Below are positions 1-10,915 of a stretch of 64,000 nucleotides of DNA, piece by piece. Location: contig OY992540.1 in assembly GCA_963921195.1 (NCBI GenBank), positions 133,412,694 to 133,476,693 of the forward strand, written 5' to 3'. The notes beneath the pieces were generated by a model that worked only from the letters and a program-made list of their open reading frames with translations, searched no databases and was not told the origin of the DNA. This DNA is from Pegoplata infirma (Eukaryota > Arthropoda > Insecta > Diptera > Anthomyiidae). The position numbers and the translations under genes are program-made. Positions within the stretch are counted from its first letter, which is position 1. Each line of letters opens with the position of its first letter.

Positions 1-318
1 TTAAAAGCATATTTTATTTCCAACTTTTAAGTGCATATTTTTGCATATTTTGACATAAATTAGCAAAAATCCAAATTAAAATTTATTTGTTTCAAAAACT
101 ATTAAAAAAATTTATTTTGGAAATAAGAAAAATTATTTTTTTTCTTTAAAATTTTTTTTTTATGCATTTTAAGAAGTTTTTGCATTTTAAGAAGTTTTTT
201 CTATGAAAACAAGATTTTTATTGCACATATTTTATTTTTTAGTGCATATTTTGAATTTTTTAGCGCATATTTTAAGCGCATATTTTCTATTTTTTAGTGC
301 ATGAAAATCGCATCCCTA
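1..318. mobile_element. hAT-like nonautonomous element, right part only
   Basis: A+T-rich sequence built of 'GCATATTTT' words, ending in GTGCATGAAAATCGCATCCCTA. The same family is seen at 10617-10915 (left part) and at 27294-30872 (both ends). The last has an almost exact 8-bp target duplication, and its ends begin TAGGGATG, both typical of the hAT superfamily. The left end lies outside the window. No coding capacity is visible. Confidence 0.7.
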
Positions 319-566
319 ATGATGACAAACGAAAGAGGAGGATCTCTCTTATTTTTTCCATTTTTTTTTTCATTTTGTCATATCAGGATAAAAGGGTGTG
401 AATAAAGTCATTTGAAAATTTTTTCAAAATATTTTGTTGAAAATTTTGAATGATATTGAAGGATAAATTTTTTAAAGGACGTAACTTAGTGTCAGTTTAC
501 AAAAGGCGAACGCTACACACGAACGAAAATTTTGCATGTGTTTTATTATTGTAACAACAATAAAAT

Positions 567-2103
567 CAGGGTTGGCAAACGAAACGAATAACGGTATTGG
601 TAACGGCATTGGTATTACATATTTTTTATATCGGTAACGGTAAAGGTAACGGTATTTTGGATTATTTAGGTAACGGTTAACCGTTACCGAAACAATGATA
701 CCGGTACGTACCGGTATTATGAATAAAATTTTCCAAACATATTAAAAAGTCACAATTTTGTTAAAAACACGTAAAAAATAAAAAATTTATTTAATAAAAT
801 TAAAAAAACTGATAAACTTACTGCATTTTCAACATATAATTATATAGACTATTAATTAACTCAGAATTTAATTAAAATATTCACGCAAAATTATAATTCA
901 ACAAAAAAAATTATTGATTTTTTACGTGTTTATAAGATGTCTGTCCAATCAGCAGAAATATCTTAATTTTAAGCCATTTAGAAATATGCTGATTTTTGCT
1001 GACGCGGTTTGCTAAATTTCTGTCTGGATAAACCAGGTAAATTTTGCTGAAAAATCTGTCAAGACCGTAGATATATCTTCTGATTTAAGATGTATAACCT
1101 TCTGATTTCAGATAAACAGCCTGAACATCGAAATTGTATTTTATTTAAGTAAAAAATACTTTTTTTGTTAAAAATGTTTAAAAAAAGAGAAATTTTTTAA
1201 TAAACTTAAAAAAAAATTTTTAATAAAATTTTTTAATTTTTTTTCAAGAAAATTTTCTTACAAACTGGTCAATTTCTGTAAAATTATTAAAATAGTCAGC
1301 TGATATTTTTTTATTTGAGCAATTTTTAGTTTTAATCGTTTAAATTACACAAAAATTAAAAAAAAAAAATGCCAACAAAATTTTTTTTTGTAAAATTACA
1401 AAAGAGTTTGCTAAAATTTGAACAAAAATATTTTTTTAAAATTTAATGACAGAGAATTAAGTTAAAGTATTCGTTTTAGCAGAACAAATTTTTAAAAGTT
1501 TTCTAACTCAAACTGAAAGTTGTTTTACAGATTTTTCGACAGTTTTTTTTCAGACTGTAAGACTTGGGCTCATTATGTATTTAATTCCAGAGAACCCCTC
1601 TCCACGCTTACCTGCGTGGATAACAACGCCATCAACACTTTAGCGATTCAGGTTTTTCTCTTCTTTTATATTCTCGCTTAAAAATGCTTACATTACGTGG
1701 CATTCACTTTTCTCTTAAGAATTTTTTAGGTAAATTGCGAATTGGTTGGACGATTTCCGCATAATTTAGTAAATTGCGAATGTGATCATTGGTTGGACAG
1801 ATTTTTTCATTGTTTTTGCACAAATAACATTCCGACTTACAAGGAACAAAAATTATTTTTTTTTTATTTTACGTACACTAAAAATATTTTACTTTGTTTT
1901 TTATCTGCAAAAAATTTAAAATAAGTAATATTAAGACAACCGAAACAAAACCGATATAATACCGGTAAAAACCCGAATAAAGGTAATGGTTTTTTATCGG
2001 TAACGGTATTTAAAATTTTTTATTTCGGTATTGGTAACGGTAGTCAATATTAAAGGGTTTTTAATCGGTAACGGTATTGAAAGGGTAACGGTAGCCAATA
2101 CTG
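567..2103. mobile_element. hAT-type element with exact 8-bp target duplication
   Basis: The ends are CAGGGTTGGC and GCCAATACTG, imperfect inverted repeats. They are flanked by a perfect 8-bp duplication AATAAAAT at 559-566 and 2104-2111. Just inside both ends are runs of 'CGGTAACGGTATTGGT'-type short repeats, as expected of subterminal transposase-binding arrays in hAT elements. The 1.54-kb interior is A+T-rich with no recognisable transposase, so it is probably nonautonomous. It lies between the two arms of the surrounding MITE. A truncated relative is at 43023-43205. Confidence 0.8.
671..715. repeat. Two 16-bp perfect palindromes in the hAT subterminal region
   Basis: TAACGGTTAACCGTTA (671-686) and ACCGGTACGTACCGGT (700-715) are perfect palindromes. 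The second recurs at 43155-43170 in the related hAT copy. Conservation between copies suggests a protein-binding site, which is inference. Confidence 0.7.
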
Positions 2104-2395
2104 AATAAAATACATGTAAATTTTCGTTCGTGTGTATCGTTCGTCTTGCGTGAACTGGCATTTACATCCCTTTTCCTGATATGTAAAAATAATAAAATAG
2201 GAAAATTAGGGGAGATCCTCCTCTTTCATTTGCTATCACCAGTGGCATCCTAGGATAAGTAAAAATATAAAAAAAATATTTTTTAAAATTTAATCCTATA
2301 AAACGTTGACGTCTTTTTAAAAGGAAATAGGATCACGAAAAGAAAAACTGTAAATGCAGTCTTACTACATTTAGTCTCTAGTTTTAAACGAATAT

Positions 2396-2705
2396 TTTCG
2401 GTTCGTTCTTTGAGGTTTAAGTCTGGGCTTAAATTTTTTTTCACACAACGATTTTTTTTTTCTCGAATTTTTATAACCTCCAAACACAACAAATCGAAAT
2501 ATCGGTCTTGGACCTCATTAAAGCAGGTGCGGATTCATAGGCTGGAAAAAAGAAATTTCCCATCCACCCAAACCGAATTCGAAAAAAGGAAAAACTATAA
2601 AAGAAAGGAAGGAAATAATAGAGAAGGGTAGAGAGTGGAAAAGGAAAATGAAAGGAATATATATATTTTTTTGTTAAATTAAAAAATCTGAGAATTTTTC
2701 TATAG
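2396..2705. other. No gene seen; A+T-rich, purine-rich filler
   Basis: No coding or RNA gene is recognisable. The stretch 2570-2660 is rich in A and G. From about 2680 a word resembling 'GAATTTTTCTATAGAAAAA' appears and recurs after the SINE. Confidence 0.5.
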
Positions 2706-2717
2706 AAAAAACTGATA

Positions 2718-3259
2718 GGGGGCCCCGTAGGCTAGTTGGTAGCGTGCTAGCCTTTCAACATGGGGGTCGTGGGTTCGATTCCCACCAGAACCCTTGGCTT
2801 TTTTCGCTACAACGAGACGAAGGTCATTGTTACCAGTTCTCGGTTAAGCAGGTTTTACATTGTCACACTTTGTATAATGTATTTTGTATAATTAACTTTT
2901 TTTGAAATGTATAACGTAAAAGAACATTTTTTGAAATTTTTCAAAACATAATATTTTGCTTTCGACTTTTTATTTTGTTGTGTTTATTTATAATTAAAAT
3001 TAAAATAAAATAAATTGAGAAAAGAAAATTTATGTTTTTGTGTGTTTTGCAAAAATTTAAATTAAAAATGACAACGGATAATACTTTGTAATTATACAAT
3101 TTTAAATGTATTTTGGTTTGAATAAAACATTTCAACACACAAAGTATAACAATGTAAAACCCCCTTTAGGTTGAATTTATTAAAAATGAGTTGTAAATAA
3201 ATAGAAAGAATAAATAAAAATAATTGATCTTGTGATCAATACTATTAAAAAAAAAGAAA
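2718..3259 (+). mobile_element. tRNA-derived SINE, copy 1 (with nested MITE)
   Basis: The head of about 75 nt has RNA polymerase III internal promoter elements: an A-box-like GGCTAGTTGGTAGCG and a B box GGTTCGATTCC in a T-arm-like GTGGG/CCCAC stem. The body (TTTCGCTACAACGAGACGA, CCAGTTCTCGGTTA) is shared with copies at 21462 and 53340. It ends in an A-rich tail after TTGATCTTGTGAT. Flanking repeats AAAAAACTGATA (2706-2717 and 3260-3271) are a target duplication. A 319-bp MITE interrupts the body. This is not a functional tRNA gene, since it is one of three retroposed copies with tails. Confidence 0.85.
2847..3165. mobile_element. MITE with TTA target duplication inside the SINE
   Basis: Inverted ends contain GGTTTTACATTG and its complement CAATGTAAAACC, extending over about 30 bp. 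TTA precedes the left end and follows the right end. The uninterrupted SINE copy at 53340 reads ...CGGTTAGGTTGAATG, which is the empty site. A 3-bp TTA duplication suggests a PIF/Harbinger type (inference). Confidence 0.75.
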
Positions 3260-3271
3260 AAAAAACTGATA

Positions 3272-4058
3272 ATTCTTATAGGTATAGGAAAAATCTTAGA
3301 ATTTTTCTGTAGGAAAAATTAAAGAAGAAGGGGGGAAAAGAAAAGGAAATGCCTAAGAATCTCAAAATTTTTCTTTTTTCTATTAAAAAAAAAGTCTCAG
3401 AATCTTCTGATGTTTCTAAAGAAAATTTGAGAATTTTTCTATAGGAATAATCTAAAAAAATTTCTAAAGAAAAATCCGAAAATTTCTTTTGTGAAATAAA
3501 AATCCTTTTGTGAAATTTCTTATATTTTTTTCTGTAGAAAAATTACTCAGAATCTAAGAATTGTCGGAAAATGTCTCAGAAAAAAAACGAATTGTTATAT
3601 TAACCCCCATATTTGTGAATACAATTAATTTTTTCATTAAAAGTGCTACGGCAATTTGAAATATCAACAAACGTTTGTAAATTTTGATTGTTGAAAAATT
3701 ATTTTTTTTTAACAAAGAAATTCAACAAACACAAACACAATTAATTGATCTGACAAATGAAATTTTTTTCAACAAAATTGCTGTTATGATCAAAGAATTT
3801 TGAAATAAAATTACTTGAATGAGTTTGTTGAAAACAAAATAGAAGTTTTGTATTATGGACTAACAGGCGGCCGTTTTTACTAAATGTTTGGTTGATATCA
3901 TGTTTGGTTGATTTACAATTGATGTTTATTGATTTAAATTAGTTTATTTTCTGTGTACAAACTTGTTAAAAAAAAACACTGTTTCCAAAAAGTTAGTTCC
4001 AAAAATTTGGTTCCAAAAACACAACGAATTTTAATTTATTAATAATAATAATATTCTA
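3272..4058. other. No gene seen; degenerate short repeats and A+T-rich DNA
   Basis: From 3272 to about 3560 imperfect repeats of 'TCAGAATTTTTCTATAGGAAAAAT' type occur, related to the words before the SINE. From 3600 on it is plain A+T-rich sequence. No RNA or protein gene is recognisable. Confidence 0.5.
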
Positions 4059-4800
4059 TCAGTCGAATCGGGTGGACTTTAATGCTCGTAAGACCCAATG
4101 TTGTACGCTGACACACAAACGCCTTGAATGTTTATCTTTGCCTTCCTTAAATATTGGAAGTGTAGATATTGAAGAATCAGATGCTCTTGATGTTCTGGGT
4201 ATGAAAATACAGTGTGATGTCCGTTGGAATAAACATGTTTTTGAAGTATCGAAAGAAGCATTCAAGTGTTTAGGCTTCCTAAAACGGTGTAGAAAATACT
4301 TCACTCCATCCGATCTTCTTCGAATATACACGACTTATATACGACCTAAAATGGAATACATCTCCCACGAATGGGCTGGTGCGTCAAAATCTTCCCTGGA
4401 TCTTCTTGATCGAGTTGAGAAAAGAGGAAAAATGCTCATAGGGGACGACTGCGTTTCTACATCCATTGATTCGCTTGAACATCGACGAAATGTGGGTTGT
4501 GTAGTTCTCTTCTACCGATACTTTCATGGGAAATGTTCCGCGGAGATAAGCAACCTTATTCCGGTCAGTTGATCGTACTACACATTACAGAGAAAATTCG
4601 TTTTTCGGCCGAACAATTCGTATGTGGAATAAACTACCAGCTAAAGTATTTCCTGCTATTTTCGATATTCATAAATTTAAGACAAACGTCCATAGACACT
4701 ACTCCCTCTTTCCTCCCTCCTAACTTTATTTTCCTTCCACAAACACAATGCATTGCATTTATAGGGGAAATCCCCTGAGTGTTGGTCAAACAAAAAAAAA
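4059..4800 (+). pseudogene. 5'-truncated Jockey-group LINE, reverse-transcriptase C-terminal part
   Basis: The open frame 4072-4572 matches, almost residue for residue, the C-terminal part of the larger LINE at 38488-40542 (shared FNARKTQCC, IQCDVRWNKHVF, FKCLGFLKRC, YIRPKMEY, SIDSLEHRRNVGCV). The copy starts downstream of the catalytic ADD motif, so it is a typical 5'-truncated insertion. After SNLIP the frame ends. Relative to the larger copy about 25 codons are deleted, and the sequence resumes near 4575 with a frame reading HYRENSFFGRT then RMWNKLPAKVF. The 3' UTR and poly-A (4785-4808) are present. No target duplication was found. Confidence 0.85.
4747..4787 (+). promoter_or_regulatory. 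Conserved LINE 3'-UTR hairpin pair
   Basis: ATGCATTGCAT (near-palindrome) is followed by GGGGAAATCCCC and TGAGTGTTGG just before poly-A. The related LINE has ATGCAGTGCAT, GGGGCATCCCC and TGAGTGTTGG at 40551-40589. Conservation next to the tail suggests a recognition structure for the element's own reverse transcriptase (inference). Confidence 0.5.
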
Positions 4801-4807
4801 AAAAAAA

Positions 4808-4917
4808 AAGTTCTTTCATTTGAAATAACTCCCACCGAAAATAATGAAATAACTCCCAACAAAAATGATAATATACCCACTAAGTTGGGAGTTATTTCAT
4901 ATGAAATAACTCCCACC
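4808..4917. repeat. Short inverted/direct repeat of ATGAAATAACTCCCA
   Basis: The word GAAATAACTCCCA occurs three times on the plus strand (about 4820, 4850, 4900) and once inverted (TGGGAGTTATTTCAT, about 4884). It could fold into a hairpin. It adjoins the LINE poly-A and its origin is unknown. Confidence 0.6.
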
Positions 4918-4919
4918 TT

Positions 4920-6060
4920 TGTATGTAGTTTTTTGGGACTTATTTCGTGTCGCCTTCGTATTCAATTTAATAAATATGATGTATCACAAGACAATTATTT
5001 TTCTTAAATTTTGTCCCAATTTTATTCTTACAAACAAACTTGCGTACGGCACTGCAATTTTGAACGATCGAGCTCATATTTTTGCCAATTTTTTTTTAAA
5101 TTTAACGTCACACACAATTGGTCTCCGATTAAAAAAAATATAAGTTTTTAATTTTCCAATACATTGAAAGATTATCTGAGTTTACATGGACAGATAGACG
5201 AACGCACATAGCTAAATCGACTCAAAAAGTTATTTTGACAAACAAAAGGTGGTGGTAGGACCAATATTTCCACCTTAGCTTACATAGACAGACAGCTAAA
5301 TCGACTAAAAAAGTTATTTTCAGTAACAAAATGTGGTTCTAACAAGGGAAGTATCTCAGCCCTTATGAACCGATTTGCCTGAAACCTAATATATATATCA
5401 AAGAGACAATTCTAAGGTCGGGGTGTCTCGGTTTATCGGCCATATCGGGGATTTAGGGGTTTAAAACATGGGTCAAAAAATGGCAAAAAAAATCTTTTTT
5501 TGGATTTTTCCGCCATTTCTTTTTAAGAAACTATATGATGTTTTCATATGAGAAGAAAGGTTTTTTTAATGCCTATCCAATGGTTGCATAACATTGTAAA
5601 TATTCGACTTCTTTAAATATTTTGTTCAGGAAAATGTGTAAATTTTGGGGTGTACTTATATGAAGACATAGACCTACGATATCCATATGGATAAGAAATA
5701 ATCTTTATAAAATTTAAGTCGACCCGTATTTTTGCCCTAGATGATATTCCTGTTAGTTAGGAAATTATCAAAATTTTCCCGAAGGTCCACATGGTTTCAT
5801 AAGGGGACAACGAAATTTTTAAACACCGATATGGCCGATAAGCCGAGACACCCCAACCTTAAAATCGCCTCTTTAATATATATTTTAAGTTTAAGGCAAA
5901 TCGGTTCATAAGGGTTGAGATACTTCCCTTGTAAGACCAATATTTCGGGTAGTTAGAAACATCAACAAAAGCTTATTATACCCTATACCATAGACTGGTG
6001 TACGGTATACAAAATAAATTTTTAATTCCTCAAAAAAAGAATAAAGCACCACCACCAAAT
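4920..6060. repeat. Dispersed repeat interrupted by a PIF-like element
   Basis: Two similar blocks read GCTAAATCGACTCAAAAAGTTATTTT and GCTAAATCGACTAAAAAAGTTATTTT (about 5210 and 5290). They are followed by GGACCAATATTT or, after the inserted element, AGACCAATATTT. The stretch ends near 6010 in ATACCCTATACC...GGTGTACGGTATAC. This looks like a widespread fly-type dispersed repeat on the minus strand; its formal family is not known to me. Confidence 0.5.
5343..5931. mobile_element. PIF/Harbinger-like MITE, copy 1 (CAAGGGAAG ends)
   Basis: Inverted ends CAAGGGAAGTATCTCA and the complement are followed inward by CCTTATGAACCGATTTGC on both sides, over about 50 bp. Target duplication is TAA (5340-5342, 5932-5934). 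The sister copies have TTA (17143-17730), TGA (56161-63520) and TCA (29574-30176), so the rule is a 3-bp TNA duplication, as in PIF/Harbinger. The 589-bp interior has no ORF of note. Confidence 0.8.
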
Positions 6061-6845
6061 ATCCCCTAAAATTAACAAAAAATTAATCATTTACTATAAA
6101 TTACATTTAATGTTTAAAAAAATAAATAATGTCTTAATTAAAGAAAAAAGTTTTATTTTGTGCAAAAATAATTATAAATAAATAAAAAAATATCGTATTG
6201 CTTAACGCAAACCTAACAAAAAGAAAGTTTTATAATCAAACTTTGGTGTATAACACATTCAATCGTCGTGTATTTGGAAAATCTAAGTTATTTAACCAGG
6301 TAATTTCATTTATTTATTGTTAAAAGTTTTATTTTTGGGGGGAGGGGCGGTGTTTATTGAAAATAAATTAACAAGTATAATTAGTTTTTAAAGTGACATG
6401 TTTGCTGTATTTATTTTTATTGCAAATAGAAATGACATGAAGTTGTAGAGAAGTAATGAAAAAAAAGTTTACGTGGCGAATGAGTAATTTTTTTTTTTTT
6501 TTTGTAAATATAACTCATACGTTATGTTGGCATAATTGAACTCCCAGTGTTTATGAAATTAGTTAAAAAAAAATAAAAAAAAAACTGCGATCCACGACAT
6601 TTTGCATTTATTTTCCATGTAAAATCTCGCGCTGACTCCGAAAATGAAGTCAAAAGTTTCAAAAGTAGAACAGTTTTCAAGATATTGCTAACTTTTAAAA
6701 TTTTCAACTATTAAAAAAAATTGATTTATTAAAAAAAAATCAAATCGATGGATTTCATTCTATTTTAAATGTTTTATCAATTCTGCTTCCAACATTTTTC
6801 AATCTGATTATCGTTTTAGAAGCAATTAATCGATTTATTACCACC

Positions 6846-8098
6846 CAGCAAAACTTTGGTAATGGGTAGTGATTATATAACACATTACCAGGTAATACAT
6901 ATATATATAATACAACGTATTATTTTCAAGTGAAAAATAATGCATTACCAATGATTTGCTACGTAATGCATGATTATTGGAAAAAATGTATTTCATATTT
7001 ATTATTTCTAAACATTAAATCATGGATGACTTATATTTGGTTACACTCAAAAAAATAAAACTGTAAAGTTAACAAACTTTTTTTTGTTAACTCGAGTTTA
7101 CTGCCTTTTTAGCAAATTTTTAGTTAAAATCAGCGTTTTAACTACTTTTTTTAGTTAAGTTCGATTTACGAAAATACTAGTTTTGTACAAATTTGGAATT
7201 CATTTTTTTTGTTGACTTTAAAACTGAGTTTACGAATTTTTACTAATTAATTTGCTGATTTTTTGTAGCATTTTTGTCAAGTCGAAAATTTTAAACATTT
7301 CTTGTGTAGCCTCCTATGCAAATGTCATTAGTCCTACTTAAGCTGAACTTAACGCTGTGAAAAATATTTTTTTTTATTTAAAAAAAAAGGTTAGCTGAAT
7401 TCACCTAATAAAAAATGTTACGAAATTTTCAGCTGAATTTTTAGTTAAAATTGCTGTTTTTTTGCTACATTCATTCTACGAAAAGTTAACTAAATATTTT
7501 TTGTTAAATTAACTAGAAATTTAGTAGGTTCAAAATCAGGTGTTTTTTTTAGTTAAATTTAACTAAATTTTTTGCCAACTTTACAGTTTTTTTTTTTGAG
7601 TGTACATTATGTATTATTTGAAAGTTTGAAATAATGCATTATTTATAATTGGATGCATAATGCATTACAATAACATAAAAAATAATTATTTTATAAAAGA
7701 ATGCATAAGTTTAAACTAGAGATGGGCTCACGACAGGAAATTTCTAACGACACACACTCACGAGCATATTTTATCTACTTATACTCACTTACAACACGTG
7801 AGTAAATTTAATACAAAATTACTTTTTCACTACTCGTAACACCTTATATATTATCTTCTGGTATGCTATATTATTTCATTTCTTGTAACCTATAAAATAT
7901 CATATATTTTACACCTTACTCGTATTCTTCGTTATAAATTTATGACTTATTTTATACCTTACTGGTATTCTTTGTGATAATGTGGATGCATTACTTTGAG
8001 TCTCATCGCCTGTTAAAATCATCAATGCTGCAATGTATAAAATAAGAGATCCTATTCCTTATTTTATACCTTATTTGGTAATCTAAGTTTTGCTGGGT
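6846..8098. mobile_element. Nonautonomous element with CCCAGCAAAACTT ends
   Basis: The left end is CCCAGCAAAACTTTGGTAA; the right end reads TTGGTAATCTAAGTTTTGCTGGG. Internal sequence is rich in 'AATGCATTA' words. No clear target duplication is visible. It is split by the CACTC-family element at 7044-7602. Confidence 0.6.
7044..7602. mobile_element. CACTC-family MITE, subfamily 1, copy A
   Basis: Begins CACTCAAAAAAATAAAACTG and ends CAGTTTTTTTTTTTGAGTG, flanked by TA on each side (7042-7043, 7603-7604). It is nearly identical over its whole length to 12185-12789, apart from a roughly 45-bp segment missing here. Short inverted ends and TA duplications suggest a Tc1/mariner-type mobiliser (inference). 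Noncoding. Confidence 0.8.
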
Positions 8099-8330
8099 AG
8101 TTTATAAACACTAATAGTTTATACTGCCTCCATGACGTATGATTTATACAAAAAACAAAAATTACTCATTCGCCACGTAATTTTGTTTTTTTATTATTTC
8201 TCTTACAAACTTCACGTTATTTATATTTGCAATAAAAGCAGCAAATATGTCACTTTAACAACTAATAACACTTGTTAATTTTTTAATTTGTAAACTAGTG
8301 TTATTATTTGGTCACATTTTGAACAAATTT

Positions 8331-8908
8331 TGCTAATGGCTGGGCCAATGACGATTCTGCTTTTCAAACCAATCTGGTCTTTATTTTTTTCACTTACAAG
8401 GGAGGTCACCCACCGATTGTTATGAAACTTGAATATGGGAATGAGGGGGATAAAATAAGACTTAAAATAACTCTTAGTTTTCTCCCATCTTTCCTTTATG
8501 CAAGTTTCAGGACAATGCGTAGTTTGCTGAATCAGTAATTTTCTCTTGCCTAATCAGATTTTTCCTCTAATTCAACATACATTTAATTTTGAGTGTATTA
8601 ATTGAAAAAAAGTTTTTATTTATACCTATAATAAACTAAATCTCTTTTAACGCATAAACTTATATATTTGTACCCAATTATCTAATAGTATTTCATATAT
8701 GTACATATGTACGTTATAATGTGTTTTAAAGCAAAAATAAATTTTGAGGATAATTTAATAATACATTTAAATTTAATAATACCTATCGGCCTAAAGTTAT
8801 TTTCAGTTTAAAGTACATATGAGGCATTCCGATCAACTGTGTTTAGCTGTAAATAAGATGGTCTGTAAAATTTTCACTGCAAAGCAAAAAGAACTAAACT
8901 AATCTCTA
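8331..8908. other. No gene seen; contains one isolated PIF-like end
   Basis: At about 8395, TTACAAGGGAGGTCACCC followed by CGATTGTTATGAAACTTG resembles the left end of the CAAGGGAAG family. No matching right end is visible, so it may be a truncated copy. A single GAGGCATTCC word lies at about 8821. The rest is A+T-rich and featureless. Confidence 0.45.
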
Positions 8909-10528
8909 CACTCAAAATAAAAACTGTAATGTTAGCAAAAAAAGCTTGTAAACCTACACTCAAAAAAAAAACTCTGTTAAAAACTCTGTAAAATGACTGT
9001 AATCTCAATTCGACAGACATTTGACAAAGTTATCTGTCGAAATACAGATTTTAAGAATATACTTTGTATTTTCTTGTAACCGAAAAACAAAATTTTATCT
9101 GTAATTTTACTTTTTACTTTGTAATCTCTATTTTACAGATAATAAACAGAGTTTTTTGTTAAAATACAGATTTTATACATTTTCTCGTAACCAAAATACT
9201 AAATTTCAACTGTAATTTTACTTATTGCTCTGTAATACAGTTTTTAAATAAAAAACTCCCAAATATTTCAACCGCTCTTTAAAAAGCGTCTTAAATTACA
9301 ATAAAACCTGGTAAATTTTACGAGGATGTCGGGTAAAATTGGAGGTACTCGTAAAATACATCGTAATTTTCACAAAAATAAAAAGAAGTAAATTTACAAT
9401 TTGGAAGCATTAAAGCTGGCAAATTTACTTGGTGGCATTTTCCAATTGTCAACACTACTTGAACAATAAGGAAAAAGAAATTGATCAGAAATCAAATAGC
9501 AAATAAAATAGTAAAATTCTGGTCGCTTTTATCAATATTCTACAGATAATTCTGTAAATTTACAGTTTTTTTTTTATCGAAATCATTTTACTGAGTTTTC
9601 TTCGTAAAATAACAGAAAATCTTGCTGGTTGGAAATCTATGGTATTTTCTGCTGGCTCAGCAGAGTATCTCTGTAATTTAACAGAGTGATTATTTTGAGT
9701 GTACAAGAAAATTTGCTGATTTCGAACCCACAATATTTTTGCTAAAGTTAGCAAAAATGTTTTGCCAATAATTAGTTAACAACATTTTTTTTTGTTAACT
9801 TAGTTCATACACATCTGAGGACCCCATTGGGTTCGGACCCGATAGGTCCAGACCCCGATGGGCCTACCCCTAGTTGGGTTCCTTAAAAATCGTCATAGTT
9901 TTTTCTCCAAAATTTGTGTCCGTTTCGCTCTACCTTGCTTAGTTTTTGAGATACGTGATTATAGGGGACCACTGGGGTCTTGAGAATTAAAAAACTCGAT
10001 AACTTCAAAAATATTACTCGGAGAGCTTTTGACCATTTTGCGGTCTTGTTCTACGTATTGAGAGCTACAAAAATGCTTTTTGACTTTTTGTTGTGTCGGC
10101 AATATTTACCGAGATATGAGCATTTTAAAATTTTCGGGAATGTTTACTTTTTTGGATCCAAAGTTAGGGCCCATTAGGGTCCACACATGTGAAGAGGACC
10201 GGCGATACTATGGCGAGCCCGAGAACCAAAAATGGCCTCCATTTTGCTCTATCTGGCTTAGTTTCCGAGATAGCGCCATTTTAAGTTTTCTGAAAATAAA
10301 AAAAAATTTACCATTTATTTTGCTAATATTAGCAAAAAATCTTGTAAAAATTTGGTCAATTCAAAAAAAAAATTAGTTCAAATTTTGTTTAAAATTGCTA
10401 ATGCGCTAAATGAAGTTTACAAGATATTTTTGCTAACATGCTAATCTCAACTAAAAATTTGCTAAAAGTTAGCTAACCAGCATTAGCAAAAAAAAATTAG
10501 TAAATCTACTAATGTATTATTTTGAGTG
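8909..10528. mobile_element. CACTC-family element, subfamily 2, copy A (host of a nested member)
   Basis: Starts CACTCAAAATAAAAACTGTAA after TA and ends TTATTTTGAGTG before TA. Uninterrupted length would be about 870 bp, matching its sister at 28333-29223. The middle contains GC-richer words (GACCCCATTGGGTTC, CCCGATAGGTCC, GCCCATTAGGGTCC) shared with the sister. Open frames in the middle are short and differ between the copies, so I do not regard them as genes. Confidence 0.75.
8957..9701. mobile_element. CACTC-family element, subfamily 3, nested copy A
   Basis: Flanked by TA (8955-8956, 9702-9703). It lies inside the subfamily-2 element: the sister at 28333 reads AAACCTACAAGAAAATTTGC without interruption, which is the empty site. 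It is the reverse complement of 25022-25776 (shared CTGTAATTTAACAGAG, CAGCAGAAAATACCATAGA). Noncoding. Confidence 0.85.
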
Positions 10529-10616
10529 TAAAAGCGCCATTGGACGTGGACGACAATACAATGGAAATTTTTCTATAGTAAATGCAATTTGTTAAAAACA
10601 AAATTAACATTATAAG

Positions 10617-10915
10617 AAGGGATGAGATTTTCATGCAAATGCATGTTTTTTGTCGAAAGTCTATATACGATATCGACCAATTATCTTTCCGAATCGAGAA
10701 ATTTTGCGTTAAAATGGCATCGATTTGTTTTTGCATATTTTGGTGAAAATGCATATTTTTAAATATTTTGATTTTAAATGTATATTTTGTGCATATTTTC
10801 AACTTTTATGTGCATATTTTTGCATATTTTGGCATAAATTAGCAAAAACACAAATTAAAATTTATTTTTTTCAAAAACTATAAAAAATTATTTTGAAAAT
10901 ACTAAAAATTATTAT
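10617..10915. mobile_element. hAT-like nonautonomous element, left part
   Basis: Starts (A)GGGATGAGATTTTCATGCA, followed by the GTCGA...CGATATCGACCAATTA block also found at 27294-27370 and by the 'GCATATTTT' tract seen at 1-318 and 30520-30870. It is cut off at about 10915 by the next dispersed repeat. Confidence 0.65.

Larger units (their letters stand above)
319..2395. mobile_element. Long-inverted-repeat MITE, interrupted by a hAT element
   Basis: Bases about 322-541 are matched in inverted orientation by about 2112-2245; both carry GAAAGAGGAGGATCTC and the ACACACGAACGAAAATTT block. The right side continues to about 2395 with a segment containing ACTGTAAATGCAG and TAGTCTCTAG. The same family at 24980-26322 has this segment at both ends. 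The matching left outer end is missing here, presumably cut by the hAT-like element at 1-318. There is no ORF of note, so this is a nonautonomous foldback-like element. Confidence 0.75.
6240..8330. repeat. Long inverted repeat with two further elements nested in the loop
   Basis: The arm at about 6360-6560 (TTACGTGGCGAATGAGTAA, AAAGTGACATGTTTGCTG) is matched inverted at about 8130-8300 (TTACTCATTCGCCACGTAA, CAGCAAATATGTCACTTT). Between the arms lie the element at 6846-8098 and, inside that, the one at 7044-7602. The stretch 6060-6360 shows nothing recognisable. Likely a foldback-type nonautonomous transposon. Confidence 0.7.

Noticed and set aside
2718..2795. tRNA gene
   Set aside because: The head has A and B boxes, but three copies share a non-tRNA body, A-rich tails and target duplications, and the anticodon arm does not fold well. 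It is a SINE.
9980..10376. Open frames in the subfamily-2 core, also partly open at 28658-28855
   Set aside because: The similarity is due to a shared noncoding core. The frames are short, in low-complexity context and lack domain motifs; a degraded gene cannot be excluded.
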